Translations under genes and position numbers: made by a program | Assembly: GCA_031257115.1 (NCBI GenBank) | Contig: JAIRPF010000199.1 | Span: 1-41,371, forward strand | Length of the DNA: 41,371 nt | Direction: 5' to 3' | Origin: Accumulibacter sp. | GTDB lineage: Bacteria; Pseudomonadota; Gammaproteobacteria; Burkholderiales; Rhodocyclaceae | The notes under the pieces: generated by a model | The model's input: the letters and a program-made list of their open reading frames with translations, nothing else | Told to the model about the DNA's origin: nothing | Databases searched by the model: none | Shown here: piece after piece, positions 33,511 through 41,371 of the stretch | Position numbering within the stretch: position 1 is the first letter of the stretch | Layout of the letters: each line of letters opens with the position of its first letter

Positions 33511-33954
33511 GGCATCTCCTTTCTTACCCAAAACCGGCGGCGCATTTTCAGGCATGGCCGCCAAACGTTTTCCGATTCCAAAAACAGTTCCTTGGAACTC
33601 ATATATTACTACCATTACCACTTCACGCGCCCGGAAACGGAAACGACACGCGCTGATGTGCCGTCGAACTTTGAGGGTAATCAAAGATTATCGGGCAATT
33701 TTTCCCGAAAAATGCGCGCGGATATCCCTCTCGTGGACAACCCGCGTTTTGGCGCGGCCTGTCTTGAAATGCGCCGAATCGCCCAGTAATCAAGCGATAT
33801 TCTCGAAACAGGGAACCATCGGGCGCGCGAAAATAAAAAAATTTGTAAAAACCCCTTGACATTCGCGTTTCTTGAACCTGCACACTGAGATTGCAGTGGT
33901 AGTTCAAGTATGTGCCGGCGGCAGCATCGGCCGGCAAATGTTATGAGGTGCGGC
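33511..33954. other. AT-richer divergent intergenic region
   Basis: This 444-bp gap is noticeably AT-richer than its surroundings and no gene is supported. TTGACA at 33856-33861 is a perfect -35 toward the PEP-CTERM gene, but the -10 position 17 bp on (TGCACA) is poor, suggesting activator dependence. On the minus strand TAATAT near 33605-33610 could serve merR. Confidence 0.5.
33871..33908 (+). promoter_or_regulatory. Dyad operator or 5'-UTR hairpin upstream of the PEP-CTERM gene
   Basis: CTTGAACCTGCA (33871-33882) is answered by TGCAG and then GTTCAAG (to 33908) with a 5-base interruption, giving 12 complementary pairs in a 38-bp element. It lies just downstream of TTGACA and about 50 bp before the start codon. 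It could be a regulator site, perhaps for the divergent MerR protein, or an RNA stem-loop. Confidence 0.45.
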
Positions 33955-34851
33955 ATGAAGCGTTTCAATTCTCTTTTGACCATACAGGCGGCCATCCTCG
34001 CGGCAGCGATGGGAATGTGCGAGAAAGGATGGGCCAACATGATGCCGGGCATTTCCCTGGATGCCCAGTCCGTCGTCAATTCGTTCAACAGCATGAACGG
34101 CGGTTCCGGAATTCATTTCGACACGAGTTCCTATCCGGGATTTTTCTTCGCCATCAGAAACATGCCGGGATATAACTTCGCCGATACCGGCGCCTATATC
34201 GGCAATGGCGCGGCGGACTATTTTTACTCCCTGTGCGTGGAACCCGATATCCCCGGCCCGGCCAAGGGCAGCACCGGAAAGCTCAATTACAGCGACGGGA
34301 AAACCCAAACGGCCAACGGGCCACGGGTCGGCAGCAGCCTGACGGTGGGCGCGGCCTATCTCTATACGATGTTTTCCACGAGCCAGATCTCCGGAACCTT
34401 CACGAATAATTCCATGAGGGAGCTGGGCGCCGCCATCCGCTTCCTGGTGGGCGATTTGTATCCTTCCGAATCGTCGACGAACTGGAGAAACAACAAATAC
34501 CTCAACGAGCTGCTGGGAATCAACAGCAGCAGCTATTGGCAGTCGATCTACGATCCGAACGCCTATTACAGCGAAATCGGCAATTTCAGCATCTTCGTGG
34601 TGAACACGGAATTCAACGGAAAGTATTACCAGGATTTCCTTTATCTCGCCAATGCCGTCAATCCATACATCGAAGAACCGCCTCCCGGCGTGGAGCCGCC
34701 TTCCGGCACGAAACCGCCGTCGCCTGGTACGTCCGAGGTTCCCGAGCCGGCGGCCTGGTCACTTTTTGCGCTGGGCCTGACGGGAATTTCGATTACCCGG
34801 CGTTTCGGCGCGAAAACGGTCAAAAGCAAGAAAAGCAAGCTTGGTTGTTAG
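33955..34851 (+). CDS. PEP-CTERM sorting-signal protein
   Basis: A 298-residue exported protein. The N-terminal signal peptide (about 1-28, MKRFNSLLTIQAAILAAAMG) and the C-terminal PEP-CTERM tail are clear: VPEPAAW, a hydrophobic helix (SLFALGLTGISIT) and a basic end (RRFGAK...KSKK). Such proteins are processed by exosortase/EpsH and associated with exopolysaccharide. A Pro-rich linker (EEPPPGVEPPSGTKPPSPG) precedes the tail. The body is rich in Ser, Asn, Tyr and Gly, and I do not recognise a catalytic domain; YFYSLCVEP resembles thioester-type Cys segments, but this is weak. The start at 33955 has GAGGTG four bases upstream. No exosortase gene is in the window. It is divergent from the MerR regulator. 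Confidence 0.9.
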   Translation: MKRFNSLLTIQAAILAAAMGMCEKGWANMMPGISLDAQSVVNSFNSMNGGSGIHFDTSSYPGFFFAIRNMPGYNFADTGAYIGNGAADYFYSLCVEPDIPGPAKGSTGKLNYSDGKTQTANGPRVGSSLTVGAAYLYTMFSTSQISGTFTNNSMRELGAAIRFLVGDLYPSESSTNWRNNKYLNELLGINSSSYWQSIYDPNAYYSEIGNFSIFVVNTEFNGKYYQDFLYLANAVNPYIEEPPPGVEPPSGTKPPSPGTSEVPEPAAWSLFALGLTGISITRRFGAKTVKSKKSKLGC

Positions 34852-34924
34852 TGGGGAGATGGGGTAGGGAGGGGGCGCAAGCCGCATTTCGGTTCCAGGC
34901 CGGGGACTGCGATGCGATGACAAA

Positions 34925-34982
34925 GTTCCGCGCCGCGCCGGGCTTTCCGGCCAGGAAATGAAAGCCCGGCGCGGCGCGGAAC
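34925..34982. terminator. Perfect 23-bp inverted repeat, 12-nt loop
   Basis: 34925-34947 and 34960-34982 are exact reverse complements over 23 bp (GTTCCGCGCCGCGCCGGGCT plus TTC), separated by 12 bases. It lies 73 bp after the PEP-CTERM stop and 158 bp before pyrK. There is no T-run, so it is not a textbook terminator, but an RNA hairpin of this strength should halt or insulate transcription. The 289-bp gap holds nothing else clear except TAGAAT at 35081-35086, a possible -10 for pyrK. Confidence 0.6.
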
Positions 34983-35140
34983 AACACTCCCCATCGGCGC
35001 GCCACGGAAATATCGGGGAAGCGCAAGAGATTCCGGCGCGGCAAGGCGAAACCGGCGCCGCCCATGACGCGGAAATGGAATAGAATGGTCGGGGACGCCT
35101 GCCTGCCGATCCGGCCTGGGTCACTCACCGGAGACATGCC

Positions 35141-35971
35141 ATGCAATTCGCTTCGAGGATTCTGTCCAATGTCGAAGTCTCTCCCCGTTATTGGCGCATT
35201 CGCCTGACCGCTCCGCAAGAGTTCATCTCCGCGAGGCCCGGCCAGTTCGTCATGGCGCGCATCGGCGACGGCATCGATCCGCTGCTGCGCCGGCCCCTGG
35301 CCGTCTTCGGCCTTGGAACGTCGGAAAAGAGCGGCGGCGTTCCGCAAACCTGGTTCGAAATGCTCTACAAGGTCGTCGGCAAGGGCACGGCCAAACTCTC
35401 GTCCCTGCGCGAAGCCGATTCCGTCGACATCCTGGGTCCGCTGGGAACCGGCTTCGACGCGGGCGGCGGCGATGAGAGCGATGAAGACGAGGAAAAATTG
35501 CTCGTCGGCGGCGGCATCGGCCTTGCGCCGCTCCACCTGCTGGCCACGGAACTCGCCGGACGCCGGGCGACGGTGCGGCTGTTCGCCGGCGGACGCACGC
35601 GCGGCGACCTCCCGTGCATCGCCGATTTCGAGCGCCTCGGCGTCGAATGCCACTGCGCCACCGAGGACGGGTCATTCGGCGCGCGCGGCTTCGTCACCGC
35701 GGCGCTCGACCGCCATCTCGACGCGCTCCGGGGCAAGGCCACGCTCTATGCCTGCGGGCCGGACGGCATGTTGCGCGCGCTGGCCGGAATCGCCGCCGAA
35801 CGCGGCATTGCCTGCCAAGTCTCGCTCGAAGGCCGCATGGCCTGCGGCGTCGGGGCCTGCCTGGGCTGCGTGGCCCCCGGCAGGGCGCATTCGCCGCGAA
35901 CCCCGGACTACCGCTGCATCTGCACCGAGGGGCCGGTTTTCGATTCCCGCGAACTCGCGTGGGGGGCATGA
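35141..35971 (+). CDS. pyrK: Dihydroorotate dehydrogenase electron-transfer subunit PyrK
   Basis: Iron-sulfur flavoprotein partner of class 1B dihydroorotate dehydrogenase that passes electrons from PyrD to NAD+. The 276-residue protein has an FAD-binding domain ([11 protein letters not shown], about 47-57), an NAD domain ([13 protein letters not shown] at about 123-135 and ACGPDGM) and a C-terminal [2Fe-2S] site with C235, C240, C243 and C261 ([10 protein letters not shown] and CTEGPVF). An acidic insert, DESDEDEE, sits at 111-118. GGAGA is six bases before the ATG. Its stop overlaps the pyrD start (ATGA), indicating translational coupling. Confidence 0.95.
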   Translation: MQFASRILSNVEVSPRYWRIRLTAPQEFISARPGQFVMARIGDGIDPLLRRPLAVFGLGTSEKSGGVPQTWFEMLYKVVGKGTAKLSSLREADSVDILGPLGTGFDAGGGDESDEDEEKLLVGGGIGLAPLHLLATELAGRRATVRLFAGGRTRGDLPCIADFERLGVECHCATEDGSFGARGFVTAALDRHLDALRGKATLYACGPDGMLRALAGIAAERGIACQVSLEGRMACGVGACLGCVAPGRAHSPRTPDYRCICTEGPVFDSRELAWGA

Positions 35972-36897
35972 ACATGACGGCGGAAAAAACGCGGATGGGC
36001 GTCACGCTGGCCGGGCTGGAGCTGCGCAACCCGGTGATGACGGCTTCCGGAACCTTCGGCTACGGCGAGGAGTTTTCCGCCTACGTCGACCTCGAACGGC
36101 TCGGCGCTTTCGTCACCAAGGGGTTGTCGCTGCGGCCGCGCCCCGGCAATCCGACGCCGCGCATCGTCGAGACGCCGGGCGGCATGCTCAACGCCATCGG
36201 CCTCCAGAACGTCGGCATCGACGCCTTCATCGAGAAAAAGCTGCCGTTCATCCGCGCCGTCGATACGCCGTGCATCGCCAATTTTTTCGGCGAGACGGTG
36301 GAGGAATACGGCGAAATGGCCCGGCGGCTCGATGAATTGCCGGAAATCGCCGCGCTCGAAATGAACATTTCCTGCCCCAACGTCAAGCACGGCGGCATCG
36401 TTTTCGGCAGCGATCCGGCGTGCGCCGCCGAAGTCGTCGCCGCCTGCCGCAAGGCCACCGGGAAGCCGCTGATCGTCAAGCTCTCGCCCAACGTCACCGA
36501 CATCGTGGCCCTGGCCCGCGCCTGCGCCGACGCCGGCGCCGACGCGCTTTCGCTGATCAACACGCTGATCGGCATGGCGATCGACATCGGCTCGCGCCGC
36601 CCGGTGCTCTCCAACGTCACCGGCGGCCTTTCCGGGCCGGCGATCAAGCCCGTCGCCCTGCGCATGGTGTGGGCCGTGTCCCGCGCCGTGAAGCTGCCGA
36701 TCGTCGGCGTCGGCGGCATCATGACGGCGAGCGACGCGATCGAGTTCATCCTCGCCGGAGCCACGGCCGTGCAGGTCGGCACCGCCAGTTTCATCGCGCC
36801 GGACGCAGCGCAAAGAATCGCCGAGGGAATGGAAGCCTGGATGCTCTCCCAGGGCGAGACCGACATCCGCAACCTGGTCGGCGCCCTGCGCGTTTGA
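35968..36897 (+). CDS. pyrD: Dihydroorotate dehydrogenase, class 1B catalytic subunit
   Basis: Oxidises dihydroorotate to orotate in pyrimidine synthesis. The 309-residue FMN barrel has [13 protein letters not shown] near the N-terminus, the active-site cysteine C136 in [11 protein letters not shown], and the FMN-binding [12 protein letters not shown] and VGTASF segments. A cysteine rather than serine base marks class 1, and pairing with PyrK marks 1B; many proteobacteria use class 2 instead. The ATG at 35968 overlaps the pyrK stop; a second ATG two codons later is possible. The DUF1841 gene follows after 6 bp. Confidence 0.96.
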   Translation: MNMTAEKTRMGVTLAGLELRNPVMTASGTFGYGEEFSAYVDLERLGAFVTKGLSLRPRPGNPTPRIVETPGGMLNAIGLQNVGIDAFIEKKLPFIRAVDTPCIANFFGETVEEYGEMARRLDELPEIAALEMNISCPNVKHGGIVFGSDPACAAEVVAACRKATGKPLIVKLSPNVTDIVALARACADAGADALSLINTLIGMAIDIGSRRPVLSNVTGGLSGPAIKPVALRMVWAVSRAVKLPIVGVGGIMTASDAIEFILAGATAVQVGTASFIAPDAAQRIAEGMEAWMLSQGETDIRNLVGALRV

Positions 36898-36903
36898 ACG
36901 GCC

Positions 36904-37338
36904 ATGTTCAATCCGTCCCGCGAACAGGTCCGCCGGTTTTTCTGCGAATCCTGGCGCAAGCACCGCGAGCGCCTGATCCTGGAAGGCGCGGAAGCCACGG
37001 CGGCCGACCTGATCGCCGGGCACCCCGAATACCACGGCCTGCTGGAGAATCCGCAAGCGGCGGTCGAACGGGAATTCACGCCAGAAGGCGGACAGGCGAA
37101 TCCTTTCCTGCACCTCTCGCTGCATCTGGCCATCGCCGAGCAGATCGGCATCGACCAGCCGCGCGGCATCAAGGCGGCCTACTCCGCCCTGCGCCGGACG
37201 CTGGAAGCGCACGACGCCGAACACGCCATCATGGAATGTCTTGGCGAAACGATCTGGCGTTCGCAGCGCAACGAAACGCCGCTGGACGGCGAAGCCTATC
37301 TGGACTGCGTCCGGCGCAAAACCGGAAAACCCGCGTAG
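36904..37338 (+). CDS. DUF1841 family protein
   Basis: A 144-residue soluble protein of the DUF1841 family, which is widespread in betaproteobacteria and has no known function. It has the family opening MFNPSREQVRRFFCESWRKH, then ADLIAGHPEYHGLLENP, NPFLHLSLHLAIAEQ and a helical C-terminal half with ALRRTLEAHDAEHAIMECLGE. The conserved His and Glu residues are metal-ligand-like but untested. It starts 6 bp after the pyrD stop, so it is probably in the pyrKD operon. serA follows after 76 bp. Confidence 0.88.
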   Translation: MFNPSREQVRRFFCESWRKHRERLILEGAEATAADLIAGHPEYHGLLENPQAAVEREFTPEGGQANPFLHLSLHLAIAEQIGIDQPRGIKAAYSALRRTLEAHDAEHAIMECLGETIWRSQRNETPLDGEAYLDCVRRKTGKPA

Positions 37339-37414
37339 ACTAATATGAAGACACGCCGCCGCCCTGGACGGTAGGCGAGCCAGAGCCGAATGACCCACCC
37401 GCAAAGGAACTTCC

Positions 37415-38602
37415 ATGATAATCCTGATTGCCGACAAGGTATCCGCGAAAATGGCCGCCGATCTCAGGGCGCTGGGCTGCGAGGTCACGCTCTCGCCCGA
37501 TCTGTCCGCCGAGGCGCTGCCCTCGGCGCTGACCGGCGTGGAAATCCTGATCGTCCGCTCCAAGAAAGTCACCGCCGCGGCCATCGAGGCCGGAAACTCG
37601 CTGTCGATGATCGTCCGCGCCGGCGCGGGCGTCAACACCATCGACGTCAGGAAAGCCAGCGAAAAGGGCATCTATGTCGCCAACTGTCCGGGCAAGAATA
37701 CCGACGCCGTCGCCGAACTGGCCATCGGCCTCCTGATCGCCGCCGACCGCCGCATTCCGGACGCGCTCGCCAGCCTGCGCGCGGGGTTTTGGCGCAAGAA
37801 GGAATACGGCAAGGCGCGCGGCCTGAAGGGGCGCACCCTCGGCATCGTCGGCCTGGGCAACATCGGCTGCGCCGTCGCCCGCCGCGCGCTCGGCCTGGAA
37901 ATGAACGTCGCCGGCTGGTCGCGCGGCCTGACGCCGGGCCGGGCCAAGGCGCTCGGCATCGCCCATTGCGCGACGCTCGACGAACTGGCCGGCGTCGCCG
38001 ACGCCGTCAGCGTGCATCTGGCGCTGTCCGGCGACACCCGCGGCCTGCTTGGCGCCGCCTTCTTCGAACGCCTGAAGCCAGGCGCGCTTTTCGTCAACAC
38101 CGCGCGCAGCGAGGTCGTCGACGCCGCCGCGCTCCGGGCCGCGCTGGCCGCCGGGAAAATCCGCGCCGCGCTCGACGTGTTCGAAAACGAGCCAGCGGGC
38201 GGCGAAGCCCCGTTCGCCGACGCGGAACTCGCCGGACGGCTCGCCGCCGCGTCGCCGCACATCGGCGCTTCCACCGACCAGGCCGAGGAAGCCATCGCCG
38301 AGGAGACCGTGCGCGTGGTGAGGATATTCATGGAAACCGGCAAGCCGGCCAACGCGGTCAACCCGCGCAAATTGCACGACGGCGTCCCGCTGGTCATCCG
38401 CCACTACAACCGCGTTGGCGTCCTGGCCGGCGTGCTGGGCGAGCTTCGCGCCGAAGGCATCAACATCGAGGAGATGGAGAACACCATCTTCGAGGGCGAA
38501 CTGGCCGCCTGTTGCGCGCTGGTGCTCGACAAGACGCCGTCCGAGGCCCTGATGCAGCGCCTCGCCAAGGCGGAAAACGTCATCCAGGCAACGCTGAAAT
38601 AG
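37415..38602 (+). CDS. serA: D-3-phosphoglycerate dehydrogenase SerA (ACT-domain type)
   Basis: First step of serine synthesis, oxidising 3-phosphoglycerate with NAD+. The 395-residue protein has a split substrate-binding domain, a nucleotide-binding domain with GLGNIG at 146-151, and the catalytic set R231 (NTARSE), E259 (FENEP) and H282 (SPHIGAST). A C-terminal ACT domain (about 325-395, VGVLAGVLGELRAEGINIEE) could give serine feedback control. The length matches short SerA enzymes without an intervening domain. AAGGAA lies five bases before the ATG. It is on the same strand as the pyr genes but may have its own promoter in the 76-bp gap. Confidence 0.95.
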   Translation: MIILIADKVSAKMAADLRALGCEVTLSPDLSAEALPSALTGVEILIVRSKKVTAAAIEAGNSLSMIVRAGAGVNTIDVRKASEKGIYVANCPGKNTDAVAELAIGLLIAADRRIPDALASLRAGFWRKKEYGKARGLKGRTLGIVGLGNIGCAVARRALGLEMNVAGWSRGLTPGRAKALGIAHCATLDELAGVADAVSVHLALSGDTRGLLGAAFFERLKPGALFVNTARSEVVDAAALRAALAAGKIRAALDVFENEPAGGEAPFADAELAGRLAAASPHIGASTDQAEEAIAEETVRVVRIFMETGKPANAVNPRKLHDGVPLVIRHYNRVGVLAGVLGELRAEGINIEEMENTIFEGELAACCALVLDKTPSEALMQRLAKAENVIQATLK

Positions 38603-38708
38603 GCGTCCGCCCGAAGATGAATCCCGCTTTCCGCCCCGACACCGGACGGCCCGCCGTGGCCCGATGCGTCATGACGCCGGCGGCGCGCCATGCCAGGGAG
38701 CTGGCTCC

Positions 38709-39572
38709 ATGAACGATACCGTGCGGCGTTTCCTGCTCGACGACCTGGACATCCGCGGCGCCGTGGTGCGTCTCGACGCCGTCTGGCGGAAACTGATGAA
38801 CGGGCGCGGCTACCCCGCGCCCGTCGTCGACCTGCTCGGCCAGATGAGCGCGACCGCCGTGCTGCTGGCCGACAATCTCAAGCAATCCGGCCGGCTGACC
38901 ATCCAGTTGCGCGGCGACGGCCCCGTGTCGCGGCTGGTGATCGATTGCAGCGAACGGCTGAACCTGCGCTGCATGGCCCATCATGCCGAAAGGATCGCCG
39001 CCGCGCCGGTGGCCGACCTGCTCGGTCGCGGCCAGATGCTGCTTTCGCTGGACACGCCCGAACGGCGTGAACCCTACCAGAGCCTCGTGCCGCTCGAAGG
39101 CGAAACGGTCGCCGAAATCTTTGAACACTATCTGCGGCATTCCGAGCAGGTAAGCTCGCGCCTGTTCCTTGCCGCCTCGCCGGCTTGCGCCGCCGGCCTG
39201 TACGTGCAAAAGATGCACACCGCCGACCGGCGCGACCCGGACGGCTGGACGCGCATCGAGGCGCTGGCCGCCACCGTGCGCCCCGATGAACTGACCGGAC
39301 TGAGCGACGAGGAACTGCTGACCCGCCTGTTCCACCGGGAAGCCGTGCGCGTGTTCGACGCCCGCGCGGTAACCAGCGATTTTCCGCCAGACCCCGCCAG
39401 GATGGGCCACATGCTGCTGGCCCTGGGACGCGAGGACGTTTACGCCAATCTCACGCAAAACGGCGTCATCATCATCCACGACGAACTCTCCAACCACGAA
39501 TACCGCTTCACCAAGGAAGAGATCGACGTCCTGTTCAGCCGCACGCCGGAAACGCCGAAATGGGTGCATTAG
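38709..39572 (+). CDS. hslO: Hsp33-family chaperone homologue lacking the zinc cysteines
   Basis: A 287-residue member of the Hsp33 family. The N-terminal core fits well (MNDTVRRFLLDDLDIRGAVV, GYPAPVVDLLGQM, SATAVLLADNLKQSGRLTIQ, GPVSRLVIDC). Normal Hsp33 is a redox-activated cytoplasmic holdase using a C-terminal zinc site, CxC and CxxC. Here the first site reads VTSDFPPDPARM (about 221-232) and the second IIHDELSNHEYRF (about 255-267), so all four cysteines are absent; the only cysteines are C80, C88 and C160. The fold around both sites is otherwise recognisable, so this is substitution rather than truncation. The ATG at 38709 has AGGGAG eight bases upstream. Oxidative activation by the standard mechanism should not be possible. 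Confidence 0.88.
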   Translation: MNDTVRRFLLDDLDIRGAVVRLDAVWRKLMNGRGYPAPVVDLLGQMSATAVLLADNLKQSGRLTIQLRGDGPVSRLVIDCSERLNLRCMAHHAERIAAAPVADLLGRGQMLLSLDTPERREPYQSLVPLEGETVAEIFEHYLRHSEQVSSRLFLAASPACAAGLYVQKMHTADRRDPDGWTRIEALAATVRPDELTGLSDEELLTRLFHREAVRVFDARAVTSDFPPDPARMGHMLLALGREDVYANLTQNGVIIIHDELSNHEYRFTKEEIDVLFSRTPETPKWVH

Positions 39573-39925
39573 CGCCTTCCCGTTCCGGTCATTCACCCAT
39601 CCCGCCGTGGAAGGATTGAAACGGTGGCGGTTACGGCAAAGGGTAAAGAAACCATTCACCCACGGTGGGCGGGCGAAAACCTTTTCCCGCGAGGCCAGTC
39701 CAGAATGGCGCTTGAACGCGGCAGGCCGGGCTGAAAAATGGAGCACGGGCGGTCTCGCCCGCTTCGTTCGCTTTGCGGGCGAGACGCCCGCGCTCCATTT
39801 TGGCATCCCTCAGGAGAGGGAGGTTTTTTGTGCGGCGCTTTGCGCCGGGGAAAACGATCGTCGGGCCGTCAAGCCATGTCAGAAGCCGGGAACAGGCCCA
39901 CCCGGCTTCCGATTCCTGATTTTCT
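39573..39925. repeat. Repeat-bearing gap with a long GC-rich hairpin
   Basis: No gene is supported in these 353 bp. At 39735-39801 arms beginning AAAATGGAGC and ending GCTCCATTTT pair over about 25 bp with two short bulges, around a 14-nt loop. The arms contain GTCTCGCCCG/CGGGCGAGAC, the same core as in the composite repeats near 260, 570 and 1760. The hairpin lies between the convergent ends of hslO and tyrS and could act as a bidirectional terminator. A direct repeat CATTCACCCA occurs at about 39590 and 39653. Confidence 0.6.
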
Positions 39926-41200
39926 TCACTTCCAGTCGATCAGCGCGTAATTCTTCTTGCCGCGCCGCAGCAGGGTGAAACGGCCGAAGCGGCGTTCGGC
40001 GTCTGAAATCCGGTGATCCAGCGCCGTGACGCCGGTTCCGTTGACCGTGACGCTGCCGCTTTGCAGGAAGCCGCGCGCTTCGCTTTTCGACTTGGCGAGG
40101 CCGGCGGCGACCAGCGACTCGATCAGGCCGGCCGCCGTCTTTTCCAGCGTCACGCCGGGCACGCCGTCCTGCGCCAGTTGCTCGAAATCGGACTCGGTGA
40201 GCGCCTCCACGCTGCCCGAAAAGAGGCTCTGGCTGATGCGCCGCGCCGCTGTCAGCGCCGCCTGGCCGTGCACCAGGCCGGTGGTCTGTTCGGCGAGGAT
40301 GCGCTGCGCTTCCGGCTTGCCGCCGCTCTCGCGGTCGGCGGCCTCGATGGCCTCGATCTCGGCGGCGGACAGGAAGGTGAAGTAGCGCAGGAATTTGTAG
40401 ACGTCGGCGTCGGCGGCGTTCAGCCAGAACTGGTAGAAGGCGTAGGGCGAGGTCTTGCGGGCGTCGAGCCAGACGGCGCCGGATTCGGTCTTGCCGAATT
40501 TGGTGCCGTCGGCCTTGGTCACCAGCGGCAGGGTCAGGCCGAAAACCGGCTTCTGGTTCAACCGCCGGGTGAGATCCACGCCGGCGGTGATGTTGCCCCA
40601 TTGATCCGAGCCGCCGATCTGCAACGCGCAGCCGTGGCGGCGGTTGAGTTCGGCGAAGTCGTAGCTTTGCAGCAGGCTGTAGGAAAACTCGGTGTAGGAG
40701 ATGCCCTGCTCGTCGCGGCCGATGCGCTGCTGGACGGATTCCTTGCGGATCATGGCGTTGACCGAGAAATGCTTGCCGATGTCGCGCAAAAAATCGAGCG
40801 CGCCCATCGTTCCGAACCAGTCGTGATTGTTGACCATGATCGCCGCGTTGGCGCCGTCGAAATCGAGGAAAGGCGACAGTTGCCCCCGGATTTTATCGCT
40901 CCATCCGGCGATGACGTCGGGCGTATTGAGCTTGCGTTCGGTGGCCTTGAAACTCGGATCGCCGATCATTCCGGTCGCGCCGCCGACCAGGGCGATCGGC
41001 CGGTGTCCGGCCTGCTGGAAACGCCTGAGCAGCAGCGCCGGCACCAGGTGTCCGAGATGCAGGCTGTCGGCGGTCGGGTCGAAGCCGCAATACAGCGTCA
41101 CCGATTCCCTGGTCAGCAGTTCGTCGAGCGCGGCGGCGTCCGTGATCTGGGCAATGAGGCCGCGCGCCTGCAAATCCCGGAGCAGGGCGGACTGGTACAT
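39926..41200 (-). CDS. tyrS: Tyrosyl-tRNA synthetase
   Basis: Charges tRNA-Tyr with tyrosine in the cytoplasm. The protein is of the E. coli TyrRS type: [16 protein letters not shown] carries the HIGH-like motif (HLGH), [12 protein letters not shown] follows, the tyrosine site includes [14 protein letters not shown] is the KMSKS equivalent, and an S4-like RNA-binding domain forms the C-terminus ([12 protein letters not shown]). The ATG at 41200 gives 424 residues and aligns with the E. coli N-terminus ([15 protein letters not shown] against MASSNLIKQLQERGL); an ATG four codons upstream at 41212 has no better ribosome-binding site. The cognate tRNA-Tyr gene lies at 6876 in this window. Confidence 0.96.
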   Translation of the reverse strand: MYQSALLRDLQARGLIAQITDAAALDELLTRESVTLYCGFDPTADSLHLGHLVPALLLRRFQQAGHRPIALVGGATGMIGDPSFKATERKLNTPDVIAGWSDKIRGQLSPFLDFDGANAAIMVNNHDWFGTMGALDFLRDIGKHFSVNAMIRKESVQQRIGRDEQGISYTEFSYSLLQSYDFAELNRRHGCALQIGGSDQWGNITAGVDLTRRLNQKPVFGLTLPLVTKADGTKFGKTESGAVWLDARKTSPYAFYQFWLNAADADVYKFLRYFTFLSAAEIEAIEAADRESGGKPEAQRILAEQTTGLVHGQAALTAARRISQSLFSGSVEALTESDFEQLAQDGVPGVTLEKTAAGLIESLVAAGLAKSKSEARGFLQSGSVTVNGTGVTALDHRISDAERRFGRFTLLRRGKKNYALIDWK

Positions 41201-41252
41201 CGAATTTTCCATGAAAAAAAGCGGGAAAGCGCCGCAACGATAGAAACGGGGG

Positions 41253-41258
41253 ATTCTA
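41253..41258 (-). promoter_or_regulatory. Possible -10 element of tyrS
   Basis: TAGAAT on the minus strand, 53 bp upstream of the tyrS start, is a good -10 hexamer of the kind common in betaproteobacteria. No convincing -35 is seen, and it overlaps the stop of the partial frame that follows. Confidence 0.4.
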
Positions 41259-41371
41259 ACATGCGCCCGCCACGCCGCCCGGCGGCGTCCAGACGGGATG
41301 ATGGCCGGAGGCGGCGGACGCGGTTTCCGTTACCCGGCGATGGATGGCGTCGAAATCGCGCAATCCGTTTT
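41256..41371 (-). CDS. Possible C-terminal end of an unidentified gene (cut by window edge)
   Basis: A minus-strand frame is open from the window edge to TAG at 41256, giving 38 codons ([20 protein letters not shown], then [12 protein letters not shown]). The first half is protein-like and its codons suit the local GC-rich bias. It is on the same strand and just upstream of tyrS. I do not recognise it, and a plus-strand gene starting here cannot be excluded. Confidence 0.3.
   Translation of the reverse strand, partial: NGLRDFDAIHRRVTETASAASGHHPVWTPPGGVAGAC

Overview
The window reads as chromosome of a GC-rich betaproteobacterium, probably of the Rhodocyclales type. This is an inference from a DUF1841 protein, an E. 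coli-length TyrS, a PEP-CTERM protein, class 1B dihydroorotate dehydrogenase (PyrK/PyrD), and dense ATTCCC-N8-GGGAAT palindromes that look like neisserial dRS3 repeats. No phage or conjugative genes are visible.

Layout. Positions 1-690 hold a tandem array of about 306-309 bp units made of dRS3-like modules. 710-3194 (minus) encodes the dTDP-rhamnose enzymes RfbD and RfbB, split by another composite repeat. 3569-6362 (plus) encodes 6-phosphogluconolactonase and glucose-6-phosphate dehydrogenase, the oxidative pentose phosphate entry steps. 6876-7085 holds tRNA-Tyr(GTA) and tRNA-Gly(TCC). From 32241 down to 7478 every intact gene lies on the minus strand and the theme is corrinoid or tetrapyrrole biology. 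In transcription order: a strong promoter, two tandem cobalamin riboswitches, methylmalonyl-CoA mutase small and large subunits, MeaB, a small chimeric ORF, a BtuB-like receptor, an exported CbiZ-nitrilase fusion, a second receptor, a receptor pseudogene, a third and a fourth receptor, TonB, ExbB, ExbD and a CobN-family chelatase subunit. 32701-34851 holds a MerR-family regulator and a divergent PEP-CTERM protein. 35141-39572 (plus) holds pyrK, pyrD, DUF1841, serA and an Hsp33 homologue. 39926-41200 (minus) is tyrS.

How the genes may work together (inference): the receptors with TonB-ExbBD would bring corrinoids or related metallo-tetrapyrroles across the outer membrane. The exported CbiZ domain could strip the nucleotide-loop arm from incomplete or foreign corrinoids, with the fused C-N hydrolase acting on a second amide. 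The CobN-family protein would insert or remove metal. Methylmalonyl-CoA mutase with MeaB would be the B12 consumer. No BtuCDF, CobS/CobT or nucleotide-loop assembly genes are present, so the pathway is incomplete in this window.

The most unusual items are the exported CbiZ-nitrilase fusion, the tandem B12 riboswitches placed ahead of a B12-dependent enzyme, the 85-codon ORF that joins a receptor signal-peptide start to a duplicated MeaB tail, and an Hsp33 homologue that lacks all four zinc cysteines.
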